A DNA stretch of 64,000 nucleotides from positions 124,001 to 188,000 of the forward strand of contig KB722744.1 of the NCBI GenBank assembly GCA_000349905.1, written 5' to 3'. Of the stretch, positions 35,751 through 47,149 are shown piece by piece; the stretch's first letter is position 1; each line of letters starts with the position of its first letter. Below the pieces are notes generated by a model that had not been told where the DNA came from, made no database searches, and saw only the letters and a list, made by a program, of their open reading frames with translations. The position numbers and the translations under genes are program-made. The stretch comes from Volvariella volvacea V23. Taxonomy: Eukaryota > Basidiomycota > Agaricomycetes > Agaricales > Pluteaceae.

Positions 35751-37996
35751 TCCTGCTTTTCGTATTAGATTTGTCTTGCGCATCTTATGTTGCTTCTTTA
35801 CGTTTCTGACTTGCCCTTTGTCCAGTATTCCCGACTTGTCGTAATTATTCGATTCAGTGCCAGTGCCAACCTCGTTAATCCCGACAAATGGGACACTATG
35901 CCTCCTACCACGATAATACCACAAGTACAAATGGCATCGATGTCAAAATTTTTTGCGTTCGTCCATGGGCCAATGAAAGGTTCTCCATTAAGAGCAAAAT
36001 ACGACCCAAACGCACTTCTTTGACTACTGCTGGAGTTGCAGTGCAGCACGTGGGGTCCCTAGTACCGCGGTCAGCGGGAAAAGAAGGCTGAACACCGCCA
36101 CGCTGAACACCGCCACATTAGAAATATAGACGTCTCGGAGATTCTTCTAGAGTAAACGACATTGGCGAGATCCTGACTACCCTGTAACTGTGGGCACAGG
36201 TGCGCCCCTAAAGCGAAAATGTCCGTTTATGACACTGATTTTACATGCTGGGTCTGTCGAGAAAACTATTAGGGTGCTCCCAACAAATAGTTACTGTCAA
36301 GGAGGCCCATACGATCACGAAGGGATGCGCATGCCGACATGGTATGTTGCTAAGTGGTAATCATTTGTTGGGTAAGCGGTAGAAGCGAGTCAGAAAGGGA
36401 AACAGGTATAGGTAACACTCCACTTAAATCAACCCTTTATCACCAAAAGTACTAAATGGGTCTATCGATGCTAAACCAGTGCTATAATCGACAGCTCACT
36501 GTATGACTTGTTCCACACTAGGCTCCCTACTGTGTTCGCCGAGCTCAAGTTAGCCTTATTCATGTCAGTCAACCTTTTCTCTCATGCTCGCAATGTTGGC
36601 GTCGATGGTAACGTAGTTTCCGTCCACAGAAATCATAGCACCTGAGGTAATTCAGGTAAGCTCTTAGCGAGTATCAGAAGAAGCGATCTCGATTTTACTT
36701 ACGTACCACAGATCCAGACCCCTAGCTTACATAATCCATTGATCAATATTTGGTCAGCATGACTGTGTCAGCGTCGAACGGCGAACGTTCCAACGACTCT
36801 CGCCCGAGGGAGCGAGGTGACCAAGGGGAGAATATATAGGCTATATTGCGTGGGCCTGGAGGTTGAGATGGACGAGCAATGACGGAACGAATTTCTCTTC
36901 CCACCCGCCCAGTCGACTCTCATATGCTTGTCATACAATGTACTTACGCAGATGATCCTTCAGTTATCATGTACTTAGACAGCTGTGAATACGAGCAGCA
37001 TTGCATAGAAATGAATGTTATACCAAGTCAAGCAGCGCAGACCTCATCCCATTGTTACTATGGAGTATCAGGTGCTGCACGGCCTGCCGCGCCCTCCTGG
37101 CTATACTTCACGAGAGGATGGCAGGGTGATGCACCATCTGTAGCAATTATTCGCAATGCCTTACATGGCAACCAGATGCATCACGGTAATGGTTCTTTTG
37201 ATTCGAATTCGAATTTTTGGAGAGCAGTTTACCTTTTTTGCTGGTGCGGTCAGAGCACACATAGCACTCGACAGGCGGCTAGGTTAAGGGGTTCAGTTAG
37301 GAGGTTTGACTATTCTGCTTCTCTGAAACTTAATCCTTGTAGAATGGATAATATACAACCTTAACCTAAGAAACTTCAAGTTGAGCCGCAGCCAAAGAGG
37401 AACAGCGGCTGCTGGGGTGATGCTTTGTGATGCACTAGCCTAAGGTTGCCATCTAAGGCATTGCGAGTAATTACTTGTAGGTGATCCATCATATTGCCAT
37501 CATGGCCTGTACACTTGACCTGCGCGCAAATGTTTATGTTGTACTTGTTTGCTAAGACCTTCAAGCAGCTGATCTGTCAGGCCGAAAATAACCTCTCCTT
37601 CTAAACTGTTGATGCGTCCCACATCGCACCCTGATTGTGAGTGTCGTAGTATTATGGCACAGTCCAGAGGCTGCTCCTCTTAGAGATCTCGAAAACAGTT
37701 CAGTTGGTAGGGATAATTTACCTCAATTTGACGTTCACCAATTATTCACAAATGGTACGAGTGGGTTGCATACACGGATGGACTTCATGGTAAACTCTCA
37801 GTCTAGTCTCCAGGAAGGAATAGTAGTAATGTGGCTGATAAGAACGCCGTCTGTTGCCATCGAACAACTCCTCCAGTCAAGGGACCAATGCTATACTGTA
37901 TTGATCAAGAAAATGATGGACGCGGATCGAGCAACGATGGCTGCTTTAAGATCTTAACCACGCAACTGCATCGACCCATCCTTTCTTCTCTAGGCC
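35751..37996. other. Gene-poor interval
   Basis: Open frames at 36879-37364 and 37637-37957 have no recognisable domain, no neighbouring splice support and an unbiased composition. The only segment with coding character is the short minus-strand frame at 36565-36739, listed separately. Confidence 0.4.
36565..36739 (-). CDS. Possible micropeptide or gene remnant
   Basis: On the minus strand a last exon reading AMISVDGNYVTIDANIASMR and ending REKVD-stop is preceded by an acceptor (TTACCTCAG). Upstream, ATG-GAT-TAT followed by GTAAGC could give a two-exon peptide of 27 residues with MDY at the start. Alternatively the frame continues upstream as NGLCKLGVWICG, which would make this the tail of a larger lost gene. 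A TATA-like CCTATATATTC lies at about 36830. No family is recognised. Confidence 0.25.
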
Positions 37997-38110
37997 ATGC
38001 TGACAAAAATTCTGTTCCTGACCAACTCTGAATACGGGCAAGCCAATATGGTGCTCGCCATAGCTTATGAACTCGCTCTTCGAGACGTCGAGGTCCATAT
38101 TGGATCCTGA
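37997..38110 (+). pseudogene. UDP-glycosyltransferase 5' fragment
   Basis: ATG at 37997 opens 37 codons (MLTKILFLTNSEYGQANMVL...) nearly identical to the start of the intact gene at 39112 (MATKVLFLTNSEYGQANVVL). It then ends at TGA 38108-38110, where the intact gene continues into HVASFLPLQKRL. Nothing downstream matches the rest of the gene. A CTCTAG stretch precedes both start codons, so the copied segment includes some leader. Confidence 0.82.
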
Positions 38111-39111
38111 TCTGATATGTCCAATACGATCAGACTCGTTGCCTCCTTGATCTCCAAGCTGTATCATGATCAATGTTCGGCCTCGGATCCCTAATGAGAC
38201 AAGAAGAATGTCGCATACCTAACTTTGACAAAACCGTCAAGGGTCAATTTCGCTACATCAGTTCGGATCGTGAGATCATAGTGCGTGGGCTTGACGCAAA
38301 CGATATTGATCTGGGTTGGTTGGCGCCATTTCCAACGGGAGATCGTAGTTTGGGTGAGATACAAGCCTATAATACAGGGTGGTTGACAGCTTCCCACCCC
38401 TCATTCCACCCCTCATTCAAAGTAACACATGATGCACTTGCATAATCCCCCAACACGCACTTGCACTACAACATCAATCATCGAGCATCAAGTCTAGCAG
38501 CGTCACACTAAAACAAATGAAAATGCCGAGAAAGACTCAATAATGCCAGGAAAGCAGCTCGCCAAGGTCACCTCCAGGACTGTCCTGGGACCTTTGGTTC
38601 CCATCACCGATCAGTTGATCTGTGTAATGATGGATCGTTCGGCAAATTTTCTAGGCTTCGAGCTTGATAGAAGTACGCAATTGTCTTCGGTACCTCTCCA
38701 GCACAAAGAGCCCTCTCGTCATCTGCACCTGGGTGGGGCAGAGATTGACTTACCCTTCCCGTGCTACATGGTTCCAATATTAAACGCGCTCCTGAGAGGA
38801 TAGCACAATTGTGTGGCTCGACAGCTGTCATCTGGAGTCTTGGTGTTGCGCAGGTAAAGCCGTACTTAGTAGTATGACCAAGTAAAATCTGGGTTAATGG
38901 CCATAAATAACAAGGTAAGTGCTTCGCGCGGATCAAATAGCGCCCCAGGATTAAATGATGCAAGCGCTACACTGTAGGGTCTAACGAAGGCGCCCTTATA
39001 CCCATCGGTGTTGCTTCTCATGGCTGGGAAAATAACGGGCGTCAACGGTGATGGCACCGGTATAAGACCAAAGTTGCACAGTTATACCCTCAATCCCGTT
39101 TCTTCCTCTAG
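38111..39111. other. Spacer between glycosyltransferase fragment and intact gene
   Basis: Several short open frames are present on both strands, none with domain evidence. A small tandem repeat of the type CATTCCACCCCT occurs near 38395-38420. Confidence 0.4.
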
Positions 39112-40633
39112 ATGGCGACAAAAGTCCTATTCCTCACTAACTCCGAATACGGGCAGGCCAATGTAGTGCTTGCCGTAGCATATGAACTTGCTCTCCGGAA
39201 TGTCGAGGTTCATGTTGCCTCATTCCTTCCTCTCCAAAAACGCCTCGCCGAAATTCAGTCCCTTCTCCCACCTTCTGCGCCCAGGATCGCCTTCCACACT
39301 ATCAAGGGACTCTCCCATGTACAGGCAGCAAGCCGGAATATCGACGCAGATGTGGTATATCACCCTCCAGGTGTAAGCGGTGCCCTTCAGAGCTTCAGTT
39401 GTATCACAGATGTACTATCTCCTTGGACGGCAGAAGAATATCATGAGCAGTTGCTCTCCATCCAGGATATTCTGGATCAAGTCAGTCCTACCACGGTGAT
39501 AGTCGAATCACTGCTGAATGGCGGAATCGATGTGTGCAAAAAACTTGGGAAAAAATACATCGTCTTGTCGCCCAACTCCCCCAAGGACCTTGTAGGACTC
39601 GCACAGCCGGCGCTACGAGGGTTTTGGAAGTATCCTGCGTATGTGTTCATATAAATCCCAGTTACCCCACTGTATTGACCCTGATCTACACCAGTATAAG
39701 CACGGGCTTTTCTTATCCTGTTCCGATACTCCTTATTCTGGCCAATATCTTCGTGAACGTCTATGTAATATTCACACTCGTCACTTCCTCACAAATCAGA
39801 TCTCTCAACAATATGCGAGAAAAGAACCACGGACTCAAGCATCCTATACTCGACCAGTTTTCATCTCAAGTACCATATATCCTCCCTGCTCTCGTCGAGA
39901 CGGAATTTCCGGGTTTATACATTCCCCCAAACCTGAATTTGTGTGGGCCCATACTATTACCCTCAAAGTCGGTCCAGGAATATGACCCAGACATGGCCAG
40001 ATGGTTGGATAAACCGGGAATAAAGACAATTTTAATAAATCTAGGCTCTCATGTCTCCTTGAATGCAAACCACGTTCGTCAGCTAGGAGGTGGAATTAGG
40101 GTGTTACTCGACAAGTTCAAGGATATCCAGGTCTTGTGGAAGGTGATGGCGGATGGTGAGATCCGCAGCGCATTGAATGAGATCTTGGATCCGGTGAGAA
40201 TGAAGGTGGTTGATTGGCTACAGGCGACACCATATTCGATCATATGCCATCCGAATGTGGTTTGTTCAGTTCATCATGGAGGAGCAAATTCATTCTTTGA
40301 AGCTGTTTCGTGAGTGCTGTTTCCTATTTCTAAGACTTGATGGCTGTTAACTGGCGCGATGGGGTCTATAGAGCTGGTGTACCTCACGTCGTCCTACCTG
40401 TATGGTATGACACATACGATTATGCGAGGAGGGTCGAATGTCTTGAAATAGGAGTGTTCGGCAGCCCGACCAGCGCACCTAGAGTAGATGCGGAGGAATT
40501 TGGCAAGGCATTGATCAAGGTCGTTGGGGATGAAAGCTTCGCTCGCAATGCAAAAATGCTTGCTGATCGTTGTGCTAGTGTTGGAGAGGGGAGGAAGTTG
40601 GCTGCTGATAAGATTCTGGAATTCATCGAATGA
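39112..40633 (+). CDS. UDP-glycosyltransferase (GT1 family)
   Basis: There are three exons, 39112-39638, 39695-40309 and 40372-40633, giving about 467 residues with all phases preserved. GT-B fold: the N-terminal acceptor domain begins MATKVLFLTNSEYGQANVVL, and the C-terminal donor domain has LGSHVSLNANHVRQLGGGI and the donor-binding signature HHGGANSFFEAVSAGVPHVV followed by PVWYDTYDYA. The enzyme transfers sugar from UDP-sugar to a small lipophilic acceptor. A hydrophobic stretch at the start of exon 2 (PVPILLILANIFVNVYVIFT) may anchor it to a membrane. Fungal members of this type act on sterols, xenobiotics or secondary metabolites; the acceptor cannot be read from sequence. It is the intact parent or sister of the fragments at 37997 and 28331. 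Confidence 0.9.
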
Positions 40634-40830
40634 GTATACCGAGATATGATTCGTGAGTGAACCTTCAATCCAGATGTTTTACGGAAGAACTGAGCATCAC
40701 TGACCTGTCTCTCTACAATGCTACTAGGTCGCTTCCGTTATAGATAGATGAATATTTTATATTGGCATGTCGAGACAATCTGCTAATGTTCCATCTTTTG
40801 TTACTATCTCTTAGTTGGCATAATATCGCA

Positions 40831-41040
40831 TTATCTACTCTCGGGATCGTCATCGACGCCAGGTGTGAATTGGACTGATTGAGCTGGATTTCCGGCATGC
40901 TGTAATCCAGTGATCTCAGTCCATAATCCCATATGTATGGCCTTTGCTATTGTATTCGAACTTTCCATCGCTTTTCCATGTTGAGCTAATTGTTCTTGCT
41001 TACGCACCAACGTTCCTGCGCACTCAGGCGATGTTGCCAT
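40831..41040 (-). CDS. Small conserved-by-duplication protein, unknown
   Basis: A 69-residue frame begins MATSPECAGTLVRKQEQLAQ and ends DDDPESR, with an amphipathic central helix. It converges on the glycosyltransferase gene. The 3' end of a second copy, in the same convergent arrangement, survives at 28155-28330, so the pair was duplicated as a block. No family is recognised; an upstream in-frame ATG (41055) is an alternative start. Confidence 0.5.
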   Translation of the reverse strand: MATSPECAGTLVRKQEQLAQHGKAMESSNTIAKAIHMGLWTEITGLQHAGNPAQSVQFTPGVDDDPESR

Positions 41041-41547
41041 AATGCAAGTGAGCACGAGATGCTAGTATAGGCAAAGCATAACGTAGCTCGGTGTAGCAAT
41101 TATGGTGGCCGACCGGCGGAGGGGCGTATGGTATATCTGCGCGTGGTCAGTTGGACTCGACAGGCTAAAATGTGAAATACTTCCGGTTCCTTTAACCAGC
41201 TTCCTAGTTCTAGAAGAAGGTAAAGAAAACATACGAAAGGGAACAATGGGGGGATTGTCCTAATTACCTATAACTCCCCGTATACCAATTACCGCTCTAC
41301 AGTTCAGTTAGGCAATTCATAGACGGAAGCCCGAGGCAGTGTGATGATGTGTAAGTTGTAAAAAAATAAGCATGCGTCCAGGATCTCAGATCATTTGACT
41401 CCGTAGTTCTAGTACTTCTCATGCATGACAGAGTCAAATTTGGGCCATTGACTTGAGCTTAAGAATTCACACTCATACTTAAGCCCGCACCTGGATGTAA
41501 TCTTCACCCCACACATACGTGCCCGTTTACCTCGACAAGGAAACTAA

Positions 41548-41676
41548 ATGAACTCCCTCTCATACTCATTGACCACGCCCAATTCGAATGAAAAAGAACT
41601 CGCTGAGATCTTTAGTAACGTCCCAACAAATGAAGAAAATGGGGGGAGTTCTAGTTTCGGTTGCGTTATTGCTTGA
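41548..41676 (+). CDS. Candidate lipopeptide mating-pheromone precursor
   Basis: A 42-codon frame opens at ATG 41548 and ends with the CaaX box CVIA directly before TGA (41674-41676). Basidiomycete pheromone precursors are 40-80 residues long, end in CaaX (often CVIA or CVVA), and release a farnesylated, carboxymethylated C-terminal peptide after cleavage behind a charged pair. Here the N-terminal part (MNSLSYSLTTPNSNEKELAE) is Ser/Thr/Asn/Glu-rich and the tail is EENGGSSSFGCVIA, so a mature peptide of about 8-9 residues ending in farnesyl-Cys is plausible. No STE3 receptor gene was found in the window, so it could be an unlinked or orphan pheromone, or a CaaX ending by chance. Confidence 0.58.
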   Translation: MNSLSYSLTTPNSNEKELAEIFSNVPTNEENGGSSSFGCVIA

Positions 41677-42861
41677 GGAACACTTCACGTTGCTCTATCC
41701 TGGAATTTTTCCAGAGTGTCGGTGAGTACCACCATATCTGTTCTTTGATTGGCGTCCTTTTGAGCGTCGGAAACTATGGTTACTTATTGGATTGCTTCAG
41801 ATTTGTCCTCCACAGACAAGCGCAAGGACGAGGTTGTGCATTGAAGAGATGCCTTTCAATTCACAATTTATTGGCGGAGCGCGGTGTTGAAATTAGAACC
41901 TTGCCGACAGCCTACCGATTCTCATATATGTAATATCATCTTCGTTCTCCAGGTCAATCTTTACCCATCTTCTTCGTCGGACAAGTTAGCTGTACGATAA
42001 CCAACGATCGTACCTTGAAAACCGCCTACAGTCTCCTATTGGACACAACCAGGTCGTGAACCTTATGATCAGAAAAATAAGAGGCAAAAGACGGCCAAAT
42101 GTTGTCGGAGTCACTCCGAGTCCTTAGCTGCTGAACACTGATGTGTCGCAGCTCTATTTCAGCTCGGTTCCTCGACAGTTGAGCGAATTTCGGGCCACCA
42201 TCGGCTCGGTAGAAATGCAGGGGATGGGTGAGATTATTAAGAAAACGATATCCGGCAGGAATTCGACTGCAACAGAATCAATGTCGCGAAGATAGTGTGT
42301 AAAGTAGTTTTCTCCACCGTTTTCCTAGTAAGTACATCCGAAGTCGCCTGAGGAAGGATAGGCCAAGGTGCTGTAACAGACTCAGTGTGGATATCAACAC
42401 GACGACGGAAGAACGCGGAGCCGTACATTTTGACCTTCCAAACCATTCGGTGCTACGATGTAATCTAGTTGTAGCTTCATTGATAGTGTAGTTCCAGACA
42501 CAACACTTTAGCCGCTCAACTTGCATTGGGAAAAGCGAACAATTCAGGTAGAACTAGAATTATGTTGAATAATTGCTGATTGGCGCTTCATTTGCACTGT
42601 TGCACCAAGTTCAGAGTGTCCGGGCATTGTGGTTGGTTAGAAAGCTTTAAATCTCCGCCGCTGGACAAAAATCGGCTTTATCTAACAATCGTGAAATTGG
42701 TCATTACACAAGTGGGGTATCAAAACAATGATAATCGTAGACAGCTATAAGGTACGAATAGGCGGTGCATATATGTAGAAACTCTAAGCCACGAAGAACC
42801 AAGACAGGCCCAAGCAGTCCCTAGAAGTGCAACGAAGGGGAGAGCAAGGTCCCAAGATACG
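41677..42861. other. Interval with degraded coding-like segments
   Basis: Beyond the candidate pheromone gene are a splice-like donor (GTGAGTACC, 41721) and acceptor (GCTTCAG), a + frame near 42145-42300 (LYFSSVPRQLSEFRATIGSV) and minus frames at 42237-42526. None assembles into a recognisable protein. They may be remnants of a dead gene. Confidence 0.35.
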
Positions 42862-43692
42862 TCATATAGTAGCAGGCAAGGCATCAATACTCCTCTTTAA
42901 ATCCTGCAAGAACCTCCACGAATCCAATATACTTCCCGCACACCGCTGGCACCCAGAAGCACTCGCCACATCCGCCAAGAACTCCAGACTAAAAACCACA
43001 TCCGTCACCGGCCTAACCACCAGCTCTTCCTTCGCCCGCCTCTCGTACTCGCCCCACCATTTCGGGTACGAAAACACGGCATAAGCAGAACCGTTGCACT
43101 GCATGCACTTGATGCTATCTGGAATCTTGAGTAGATCGATTGCGGCGCGAGAGCGGCGGCGGTGGAGATCTAAGAGTCGGTGGTACGACCAGGCGGTGAT
43201 GTACTTGAGGTCGTCGTTTAGTGGTGCGTCGAGGATGTTGACGGTGAGGGTGTATCGTGATGCTAGCTTTGCTTCCTCTTCGAGTTCGAAGCGGGAAGCG
43301 ATGGCGTAGACCCGCGTAGGGGCGGATAACAGGAATGACTTCCGCACCAACACCTTCCTCAGCGTCTCGACTACTACCAGGAAGTCGTATTTTACTGCAG
43401 CCCCCAGCACTGGAACTAGCTCATCCAGGGTTGTAATAGTGGGGTCTGGAATGGGGTAGACGAATTGAAGGAGCATGTGAAGCGTTTGGGCGTTCTCTGA
43501 GACGGGGATGATTGGGGGTTTGTTGTTCTTCTCACTTTCAGGCTGCGGTAGGTCGAACATGTCCGCAAAAAAAGGCGACGCAGCGGTGAGTATACAACGA
43601 TGAACGAGGAATTGCGTTGGGTCATCCCGTTCACAAGAAACTAGGACAACATCAGCGTCAGGCGCGTTGAACTGCCGCGGAAAGATGGCCAT
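42862..43692 (-). CDS. BTB/POZ-domain protein
   Basis: Single-exon gene of 276 residues. The N-terminal half has the BTB fold: DADVVLVSCERDDPTQFLVH, the HRCILTAASPFFADMFDLP core, then PVSENAQTLHMLLQFVYPIP. BTB domains mediate homodimerisation and, in many proteins, recruitment to Cullin-3 ubiquitin ligases. The C-terminal half is helical with CMQCNG and GCQRCAG pairs that could bind metal. Fungi of this group carry large families of such stand-alone BTB proteins. Start at MAIFPRQF (43692) is chosen because a TATA box (TATATATAA on the minus strand, about 43755) places the transcript start between it and the further upstream ATG. Confidence 0.82.
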   Translation of the reverse strand: MAIFPRQFNAPDADVVLVSCERDDPTQFLVHRCILTAASPFFADMFDLPQPESEKNNKPPIIPVSENAQTLHMLLQFVYPIPDPTITTLDELVPVLGAAVKYDFLVVVETLRKVLVRKSFLLSAPTRVYAIASRFELEEEAKLASRYTLTVNILDAPLNDDLKYITAWSYHRLLDLHRRRSRAAIDLLKIPDSIKCMQCNGSAYAVFSYPKWWGEYERRAKEELVVRPVTDVVFSLEFLADVASASGCQRCAGSILDSWRFLQDLKRSIDALPATI

Positions 43693-43897
43693 GGGGAAGC
43701 AAAGGATGGGGCAAAAGGGTCGTTGCAGAGGCGAAGGCGCAGTAGTGTACATGGTTATATATACGTCTGAGATGCACATAACGAGGGGGATGCCCCGCAG
43801 AACCGCAGGGTGAGACAGGCAGAGCCCAGAGCTGATGCGAGCTTACCGGTGCAGTACTTTTTTGGGTGCAATCCAAATAGGGCATTACAGCCTCGTC

Positions 43898-45479
43898 TCA
43901 ATAGCGACGCCGGTCCCGGTCCTTGTCCCTTTCTCGGTCACGGTCATAGTGAGCCCTTCTGTCTCGACTTTTGCTCCTGCTTCGACGCCTATCTCTCTCT
44001 CTCCTCTCACGATCGCGTTCCCTGTCCTTACGGGGTGACCTTGACCGCGAACGTTTTCTCCGGTGTTCACGATCACTCTCGCGCCGTCCATGCCGGTGAT
44101 CATTCATGTCAAAGACGAAGCCGTAATCTCTTCCATGTCGATGATCTTTGTCTTCATCTTCACGGTATCTTCGGGTTTGTACGAGATCATCTCTTCCTCC
44201 ATAACCACCTCCACCTTTGGCGTGACGAGGCCCACGTTTGATGTCGTTGGACCAGTGTGTGTTCAGTCGAGCGACGGATTGAGAGCTGGAGAGCGGTGCA
44301 ATCAAAGTTAGTGATTGCTATCAAACAGAACAGTCGCAGTACACACAAGTCAACCCAAATTCTTCGATCATCAACGAGGACGTTCTGCATCTTGAAGTAT
44401 GCCTGACGTCACAGCCCCATGAACACGCCACGCCCCAGTTCGAGGTTATCGGATGGCTTACCTGTTCGGCATCCTCTCGCTTGTCGAATTCGATGAATGC
44501 ATATTGTAACGAATCGCCGGTCTTCTTGTCCCGGATTACTTGGCAGCTCATAATAGTTCCAAACCGCGAAAAGATAAGTTCAAGGTCTTCGTCTCTCGTT
44601 ACGGGGTTAAGCTTGCACACAAACAAGACGTTTTCAGGTGGTCGGACATTGGCAAACGGCAGGTCTCCGACCATCTCCAGCGTCAGCGCCGACGCTGCCG
44701 CGGCTTTCTCGCGCCGAATGCGCTCTTCCTCCTCTTCAGGCAGGGTTTCTAGCGGGTCTTCATCTTCTGCGATACGTGTCGAGTTATCCGGGGGCCGAGT
44801 AGGTGATGAAGGTGGTACCAGCAGCCCAGGGGGGTCTGGGAATGGATCGTCTGGATGTTGTCAATGATAGCACAGCTTACACAACGATCTGATCCTCACC
44901 AAGTATAATGACATGACGGATTCTGATATCCTTAAACGGGCGCCCGTTCTGATCCACGAAAATCTCATTCATCTTATCCAGCGTATCCAAGCCTTCTACG
45001 ACGTGCCCAAACACAGCATGCTTTCCATCCAGGTACTCAATGTTGTCAGCTAGCGTAAGGAAGAACTGGCTTCCGCAGCCGCCCTGTGGCTGTCCCTCGA
45101 CGCTTGGAGCAACAGCCATGGATACGGTCCCCTTCGTGGAGTGTTTCAACTTGGGGCGAATTTCAGGCGCGAAGTAGCGTGGGGTGGAGTCTTTGGCATT
45201 GGTGCCCTTTGCAAGATATGACCATATTGATTCTCCTCCAGTTCCTGTAGCTGTAGGGTCCCCAGCCTGTGCAAGGAAATCTTTCGATACTATAACAGGA
45301 AAATAAGTCTCCATGCCAGAGGAATGGTAATGACGGGTTGACGAACCATTGAAGAAAGCGTTGAGGTTGTAGTAGTATACTTTACATAATTTGAGGAAAT
45401 TTTCACAGGTTTTGGGGCAGAGTTCGACTTCAAGGTCGATGACAATATCACCAAGTGAGGTTTCGAAAAGAACTGACAT
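43898..45479 (-). CDS. Cyclophilin-RRM protein (PPIL4/CYP6-type peptidyl-prolyl isomerase)
   Basis: The start [20 protein letters not shown] and domain order identify the PPIL4 family: an N-terminal cyclophilin domain ([71 protein letters not shown]), a Pro/Glu linker, one RRM with RNP2-like LFVCKL and RNP1-like LQYAFIEF, and an Arg/Ser/Asp/Glu-rich tail. The protein catalyses prolyl isomerisation and is associated with spliceosomal or transcription complexes in the nucleus. An in-frame intron (after FFN, about 45295-45350) must be removed, since the genomic frame reads through it. Further introns precede the linker, follow DAEQ and precede the RS tail. The gene shares a roughly 400-bp divergent promoter region with the kinase-like gene at 45894. 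Confidence 0.93.
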
Positions 45480-45893
45480 GTGTGCCCAACGTTTTGCAGT
45501 AGTCCTGCTGGCCGTCAGGAACCTGTTGTCCTCCGGAAATTCGGCAAGAAAGCTGTAATTGTCGATTTGACTCAATCAACCAGCCAATAGCACCCAGGAG
45601 GGATTACTTACCAGTACTGCCTTCCAAAGCCTAATGGGTTATGTGGTAGTAGTCGCTGACGGAGTTGGCTCAGACGCGGTCACGGTGGGGCTTCGCGTTG
45701 TGTTTATTTGGCTCGCCCTCCGATGGCCCCATATAGCTCCTGCCTGTGCGCTCGATATCACCAGTGCGCCCAATTGGTGATATCCATACACCCGGTGCCG
45801 TGACACTCGATTTGGTTGTCACTCATGCGGGTCCGTTGATAAAGCGCGTTCAGGACGTTTGAGTCACACTCCGACTCTTGCGCACCATCCTGG

Positions 45894-46846
45894 ATGGCGT
45901 CTCAAGCCTCATTGTCTGGAATTCCACCCCTTTTAGGTGATGGCAAGGGAGGATACAGGATCCACGTCTTGGGGATCTCGGGTGAGTGTTAAATCCAAGA
46001 GTTGAGCTTGGTTACGACGCGACCACTCATAATTATGTAGGTTCTGGCAAGGTTGGTAAATCACCGCCTTGAATCATGTTTTGAGGTTCTTGCGATTGTT
46101 GAGCTTTATGAGTCAGACAACGCTTGCTAGACGACTTTCGAAACTACTCGGGATACCACAGATTTCACTCGATGAGTTATTCTGGCAACCAAACTGGACG
46201 GAAACTCCTATTGATGAGTTCAAGACCAAGCTTTCTCGCGCCTTGAAGGAAGCGGAAGAACATCAAAATCCACCTTCGACGCCCTCTAATGCTGCTTCAG
46301 ACGACTCGCAGGACACCAGTGTTGGGCGCTATACTGGTTGGGTTGTTGACGGAAATTATTTCCGTCGAGGAGGCCTATTGGTAACGGAGCAGGCAACAGA
46401 TGTTATATGTACGTTACGTACCATTAATCTTTGCGTGTTCTGCAACTTATCCCCGCCACTTATGCATAGGGCTTGACCCGCCTTTCGTTCTTTCATTTTG
46501 GCGGGTTTTCCTACGGACGGTGAAACGCTTGTTTGGGTATGGCAAGCCCTGTAGTCCGGGATGTGAAGAAGACTTCCGTTTGGTGTTCTTCTCCAAGGAT
46601 AGTATTTTCCTGGATTGTATCCAACAGGTCTCTGTTATGAAGGCTTGGAGTAATGCGTTGATGAAGAGAATTGGAATCACGGCTATCAACGATGAGGATA
46701 GTGAAGCCGATCAAAACGTTGTCGATCAGGTGCAAGGAATTTCAGGCACCAGAAGGATGAGAAGGATTGGCGGGTGGGGAGGAGAACTATCAAAGTGGAT
46801 GAAAAGCGTCCAAGAGATGGTTACTCTGGATCGAAAGACTGCATGA
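45894..46846 (+). CDS. P-loop kinase-like protein (FlaR/topology-modulation type), copy 1
   Basis: Exons 45894-45981, 46041-46051, 46117-46408 and 46470-46846 give 255 residues. Walker A (GISGSGKTTLARRLSKLL) is built from three exons; the middle one is only 11 nt. Then come IPQISLDELFWQPNWTETPI, WVVDGNYF and IWLDPPFVLSFWRVFLRTVK. This order (P-loop, LDxLFWxPxW, VVDGNY, WLDxP, RxxxR) matches the small adenylate-kinase-like P-loop NTPases called topology modulation proteins in bacteria, whose substrate is unclear. The C-terminal part (RMRRIGGWGGELSKWMKSV) is shared with the tandem copy. Confidence 0.85.
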
Positions 46847-47149
46847 ATAAGTTAGAATGAATGTTACCCTTCAGTTGTTTTGTTCTTGTGCGTCCAGCTG
46901 TTTGACCTCGTGCTCCTGTCTCCCACATACCATTTGCTTTCAATAAAGTGCATTTCCCCATTCGTCCTAGGTTTTTGACTCTGTCAGCGGAACCGCAGGC
47001 CAAGCGGTCACCGCGTGTATAAATAAAGGCAACCGCAGATCATTTTCACAGCGTCGCTCCTGCTCTCTCACACCATTGTGCTTGCTCCAGCGTGCACCAC
47101 TTTGAAGTTCACCGACTCCAAAGTCTTCATTCTTCAGAGCGGAGGATAA

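Noticed and set aside
36879..37364. 161-codon + frame as a gene
   Set aside because: Composition is random-like (many Cys/His/Trp scattered), with no start context, splice sites or homologous feel.
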